Made by a program: the position numbers and the translations under genes. Positions 8,009-11,124 of a DNA stretch of 11,124 bases are shown one piece after another. The stretch lies in assembly GCA_005223375.1 (NCBI GenBank), contig RXOD01006145.1:1-11124 (forward strand). The letters are read 5' to 3'. The stretch's first letter is position 1. Each line of letters opens with the position of its first letter. The DNA is from Amoebophrya sp. AT5.2. Taxonomy: Eukaryota > Sar > Dinophyceae > Syndiniales > Amoebophryaceae. The notes under the pieces were generated by a model. The model saw nothing but the letters and a program-made list of their open reading frames with translations. It did not search any database and had not been told where the DNA came from.

Positions 8009-8444
8009 CTTTTGCGCGCCAGAATGGGACTCTCCGGCCTCTACTGCTATTGATTCTAATTCTTCTTAAACTTACTCCTGCAAAAGCTGCACAAACAGGG
8101 CAGGAAACAGAGGGTAGAGCTAGAGCAGCCAACACGAAGAAGAACGAAAATGGACGGAAACGCGCCGGCCGCCCCTTTCTCGGAATAAACGCTTTGATCG
8201 ATGCAGAACCCCATCGGACATCTTCGAGCAGTAGACCGATACAATTACAAACGAGTGTGGGGCAATAAGCGAGTCTATGGAACCGACCTGCGGAGTCGAG
8301 GAGGCGGCGCAAACCGGTTCCAATGGCCGCGAGCTGGACGTCGAGAGCGTTCGGTTCCGGGAGCTGCGGTTTCGGGGCAGGAAGGACGAGCAGAGGGGTT
8401 CGTAGCTGCGACGACGAAACGGCGCGCCCCCCGATAATCTCCAT
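7929..8444 (-). other. open frame upstream of, and overlapping, the GNAT gene start
   Basis: A 171-codon frame runs from an ATG at 8444 into the first 80 bases of the GNAT gene in another frame. Its first half is GC-rich and could be an exon: a donor-like CTCCGCAG/GTCGG lies near 8298, and a good acceptor-like CTTTTGCAG ends at 8078, 70 bases before the GNAT start. It could be a 5' UTR exon with an intron, a separate small gene or chance. No domain is recognised. Confidence 0.2.
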
Positions 8445-9011
8445 GTCGGTGTCCTTGGTGTCGCGGGTCGATCTATCTATGTAGTACTAGAGTAGTCCAC
8501 TTAGAAGAGAGTGTAAGTAAATCAGCGGGACGCGGAGCGACTCAACATGGAATGATAATGAAGCCAACTACTGCAGGCGAAAAAAAGCTGGAGCTGCGTC
8601 AGTCACATAGTTCTTTCCGCGCGGTGCACGAGTATCAGAGGCCATAGATGATACAGTAGCGTACGTGATGAAAGCGCTGAAGCCATCAACTTTGCAGGCC
8701 GTATATGATCCCCGGAGCCCGGTCACTGTCATTCAATTCAACCACGAAGCGACGACTCACGAACCAGTACGACTACAACGACGCACTGACAGCATCCATA
8801 AAACCGAAAAACCCCACTGTCGATCCTGGACCGATAACACATTTAAAAAGAATCACAAAAGCGGCCGATGGGACAAAGAGAATCGCCATTCCTGTCTGTG
8901 CGCTGCTGCGGTCCACCTAGGCGACCTTGCCGAGGCCTTCTCGTCCAGCGAGAGCGCTCGAGGCTGGCAACGGCTGCCGCACTCGATTTCGAAATATGTC
9001 CGCGGTTTGAG
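8445..9011. other. intergenic stretch without a supportable gene
   Basis: About 570 bases of mixed composition. A plus-strand frame of 120 codons (8665-9027) is rich in Ser, Thr, His and Arg, has no recognisable domain and runs into the repeat cluster. I saw no tRNA-like stem set, no promoter motif and no long repeat. Confidence 0.4.
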
Positions 9012-9390
9012 TGTTGAAACAAATTGAAAGTTTACCTTGCGAGTCCTGGATGTAGGAATGTCTTGGACTAGCACTCGCTGGCGCCGTGGTCTCGCAGGTT
9101 TCAACTCGTTCGGCAGTGCTAGTCCAAGACATCTACGACCTCAATCGCTGGACACGTGGTCTCGCAGGTTTCAATTCGTTCGGCAGTGCTAGTCCAAGAC
9201 GTCTACGACCGCTCCTGCGAGGGGCTGTGCAGTCGCTGGACACGTGGTCTCGCAGGTTTCAATGCAAGACATCTACGCTCTTGCGAGTCGCTGGACACTG
9301 AAATTGAAAGTTTACCTTGCGAGGGGCTGTGCAATCGCTGGACACGTGGTCTCGCAGGTTTCAACTCCTCGTTCGGCAGTGCTAGTCAAA
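9012..9390. repeat. mosaic cluster of direct and inverted repeats
   Basis: Several modules recur. Module 1 (29 bases, CGCTGGACACGTGGTCTCGC then AGGTTTCAA) is at 9076-9104, 9146-9174, 9234-9262 and 9336-9364. Module 2 (35 bases, TCGTTCGGCAGTGCTAGTCC and on) is at 9106-9140 and 9176-9210, with partial copies near 9263 and 9369. Module 3 (23 bases, starting AAATTGAAAGTTTACC) is identical at 9021-9043 and 9301-9323 and looks like a diverged inverted copy of the end of module 1. A 47-base block at 9216-9262 recurs at 9318-9364 with one mismatch. Spacing is irregular, so this is not a CRISPR array. It lies just beyond the stop codon of the gene at 9441 and may be part of its 3' UTR or a decayed non-autonomous element. 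Confidence 0.8.
9058..9132. repeat. 18-base perfect inverted repeat
   Basis: ATGTCTTGGACTAGCACT (9058-9075) is the exact reverse complement of 9115-9132, with a 39-base loop. The right arm belongs to a repeated module of the cluster; the left arm is its only inverted copy here. As RNA it could form a stable hairpin. Confidence 0.75.
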
Positions 9391-9440
9391 AAGTCAATGT
9401 ATATAAAATTACAGCTTTGGCTTTTACTTTGCGCCGAAGC

Positions 9441-9678
9441 TCATACTCGGTGGCACTCGTCTGGTTGCTCTCCGTACGGCAGCGGGACGCTGAAGAAGAA
9501 GATCTGCTTCCGCAACGGATTCTCGTCCTCCCCCACGGGCATCCGCGACCGGTCCCCCAACCGTTCGTCGTGCAACGACACCGGGCCCACCCATTGCCCG
9601 AGCTCCGTGCTCTCCGGTTCCAGGTCGTTTCTGAACATCTCACCGGACCCGGAGGGAGGCTTTTTTTTACGGAGGTGG
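9441..9678 (-). CDS. last exon of the PAS-like unknown gene
   Basis: Encodes about 78 residues ending HRV before TGA at 9443-9441. It starts basic (HLRKKKPP), then reads as a compact mixed sequence (LGQWVGPVSLHDERLGD, then KQIFFFSVPLPYGEQ) that I do not recognise. The acceptor TTCATAG gives phase 2, matching the donor of the preceding exon. The stop sits about 50 bases from the repeat cluster. Confidence 0.5.
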
Positions 9679-9852
9679 CTATGAATATGAAAATGATTAT
9701 ACAAGTTAGAAATGGAAGATGAATTGCAGACGCAACGGCGCCGCGGAGCCCAAGCCGTTACCGCCCTGAGCTCGCGCGTGTTCGCCGTCGTTTCCGTGAG
9801 GGTCCGCGCCCTCCTTCCTCCCCCAGCGAAATGGTAAAAACTAAAGGCCTAC
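9679..9852 (-). other. intron between the last two exons of the PAS-like unknown gene (174 bases, phase 2)
   Basis: The minus strand runs from GTAGGCCTTTAG to TTTTCATATTCATAG. Two bases (GG) plus C make a Gly codon. Without splicing, the upstream frame stops at once (TAG at 9851-9849). Confidence 0.5.
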
Positions 9853-10748
9853 CCTTCGCACGTTCGTCGTGCGGTCCTTCTCCCGCCAGTTTCCCCGATG
9901 TCCTCAGCCTCTTCGTCTGCGTCTGCCTCTCGGTTGCGCTTCAGCGTCATCGCTTGAAAAGCGTCGAGAGCCCCGCCCATGTCTTCATCTACATCTTCTC
10001 CGAAATCCTTGGCGCCTGCGCCATCGCCCAACATTGCGTCGTCCCCGGACACCGATGCTTCGTCGTCGGAGAACTCCTGCAAGCTGCGAGGAAACAATTC
10101 GCCAGAAGAAGCCGCCGTGCTGGCAGTCGAGCACTGTCTTAGAAATTCTGCGTTGGCGTTGAGGGCTGCATCGTTGGCGTCTGCGTGGTCGCGCGTTGAA
10201 GCTTGCAGATGCAAGAGGTACGCTGCCGGGCACTCTCCCTCCCTGTCCTTGCAAACCAGGCGCGAAATTCCCATGACGCCGGTATAAAAATAGCCCCCCT
10301 GCTTGTGCCACTGGCCGCGGAACTCGACAGGAGCGGCGCCCGTGTTTGCGCTTCTGTTCAACTTCAGGCCCCCCCCGGACTTCGTTTCTACTGGATCCCA
10401 GGCGTCGCCGGGTTGCATCAAGTAGCTGCGGAGACGTAGAAAAAGACGAAACCCGTGCTCGGCGAAGAGGGTGCTCGTCGAAGTGGGAACTCGACATCGA
10501 GGAAGACGAGATGATCTAGAAAGCAAACCGTTCGGCACCCAAAAGGTCGGGAGAAGGGCGCGGATTCCGATTGTGCAATTCGCCGCCAACACGTCGTCCC
10601 AAGTTACGCCTACTGCTTCGAGCCAGGCGTCCGTCGCGCATAAAACCTTCTCCGAACTTGCAGCAAGACAACAGAAGCGCTCGCCGACATTTTGCGAGAG
10701 AAATTCAGTGGCTGCCGCAGATTCCGCGCACTGGTCTGCGACCGCCAT
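9853..10748 (-). CDS. acidic protein of unknown function with a possible PAS-like fold (5' end uncertain)
   Basis: About 298 codons from the ATG at 10748 to the donor at 9853. Two stretches together resemble a PAS fold with an insertion. The first is residues 21-70 (FCCLAASSEKVLCATDAWLE, then VTWDDVLAANC). The second is residues 142-185 (QWHKQGGYFYTGVMGISRLV, then YLLHLQAS). PAS domains bind small ligands or cofactors in sensing. The ligand-binding Cys context of LOV domains is not seen, and the match is from pattern only. The C-terminal third is Ser/Asp/Glu-rich (FGEDVDEDMGG), with a basic LKRNRE segment. The same frame is open upstream through the 13-base minisatellite, with another ATG at 10793, so 10748 is a conservative start. 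Confidence 0.5.
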
Positions 10749-10767
10749 CCAGCCGTCGCCCGATCGA

Positions 10768-10843
10768 CCCCGTTCCGCGTCCCCGTTCCGCATCCCCGTT
10801 CCGCATCCCCGTTCCGCATCCCCGTTCCCGCGTCCCCGTTCCG
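10768..10843. repeat. 13-base minisatellite
   Basis: Six units of CCCCGTTCCGCAT or CCCCGTTCCGCGT are at 10768-10780, 10781-10793, 10794-10806, 10807-10819, 10820-10833 (14 bases, one extra C) and 10834-10843 (partial). Because 13 is one more than a multiple of three, every copy shifts the reading frame, and all three minus-strand frames read the same R-N-G-D-A-E-R-G-C-G-T-G cycle without stops. Confidence 0.9.
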
Positions 10844-11116
10844 TGGCTCCACAACATGCTGCTCGAGCTCGGTGTAGGTCCGGGGACGGCCATCCACGAC
10901 GTGCCTAAGTAAGCTCTTGGGGCCCGGGCCGGTGTGGTGCTGCTGATTGTTCGACTCGTTCAGCTGCTGGAAGTTGCGCAGCTGCAGGAAGCTCGTCCGG
11001 TGCGCGGCGCCAACTGCGACGCCGCCGACGTGCTTCTGCAGAAAGCCCGTGTGGTGCGCTGCGCCCGCTGCGAAGAGGTCGATGTGCTGTTGATCCGAGC
11101 CCATGGGCGCCACCAT
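10844..11116 (-). CDS. possible 5' coding part of the PAS-like unknown gene
   Basis: A minus-strand frame from the ATG at 11116 reads through an 18-residue tandem repeat (AAGAAHHTGFLQ and VAVGAAHRTSFLQ) to RPRTYTELEQHVVEPRNG. It then enters the minisatellite in a different frame from the one used downstream. Either an intron, the extra base in one minisatellite unit or a sequencing error separates the two, or this frame is not coding. The plus strand of the same stretch is also open (10913 to the window end), so strand is uncertain. Confidence 0.25.
10982..11089. repeat. 54-base tandem duplication (two copies)
   Basis: Copies at 10982-11035 and 11036-11089 are each exactly 54 bases and roughly three quarters identical (CTGCAGGAAGCTCGT against CTGCAGAAAGCCCGT at the starts). 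The 18-codon length keeps frame on both strands. The minus reading shares G-A-A-H and F-L-Q; the plus reading shares L-Q-x-A-R and D-V-L. Confidence 0.65.
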
Positions 11117-11124
11117 CCACGACT

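Noticed and set aside
8665..9027. Plus-strand 120-codon frame as a gene
   Set aside because: No domain, atypical composition, reads into the repeat cluster and lies opposite to the strand of every supported gene.
9012..9390. CRISPR array
   Set aside because: Repeat modules vary in order and spacing, some are inverted, there are no uniform spacers, and the context is eukaryotic.

Overview
The window looks like nuclear DNA of a protist. The reading frames are fairly GC-rich and are interrupted by short introns whose phases match across each junction. One predicted protein resembles a ciliary/basal-body protein. One intron is bounded by a target-site-like duplication and inverted repeats instead of GT-AG. 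Introner elements of that kind are known from several marine algae and from dinoflagellate relatives such as Amoebophrya, so an alveolate is a reasonable guess. The sequence does not prove the lineage. No bacterial features, rRNA, tRNA or CRISPR array were seen.

All three genes I can support lie on the minus strand, so the layout is read from right to left. (1) About 11116-9441 holds a gene of unknown function. It has an acidic middle, a possible PAS-like fold and a short last exon, and its 5' part is obscured by a 13-bp minisatellite and a 54-bp tandem duplication. (2) 9390-9012 is a mosaic of direct and inverted repeats, followed by about 570 bases (9011-8445) without a convincing gene. (3) 8008-6248 is one uninterrupted gene for a 586-residue protein with five or six membrane segments followed by a GNAT acetyltransferase domain. 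(4) 6247-5725 is a spacer without a clear gene. (5) 5724 to the left edge is a gene of at least six exons for a coiled-coil protein of at least about 1,575 residues. I read it as CEP162-like.

The most interesting feature is in the coiled-coil gene. Introns 1, 2 and 4 are GT-AG and phase-consistent, and intron 5 is probably so. Intron 3 has no GT-AG pair that keeps the conserved frame. It is a 254-bp element flanked by a 5-bp direct repeat, with ACCCATTTT/AAAATGGGT near its ends, and removing the element plus one repeat copy restores the frame exactly. A relative of the element lies at the left edge of the window and appears to be the next intron. No pathway links the three genes; their shared strand is the only evident connection.
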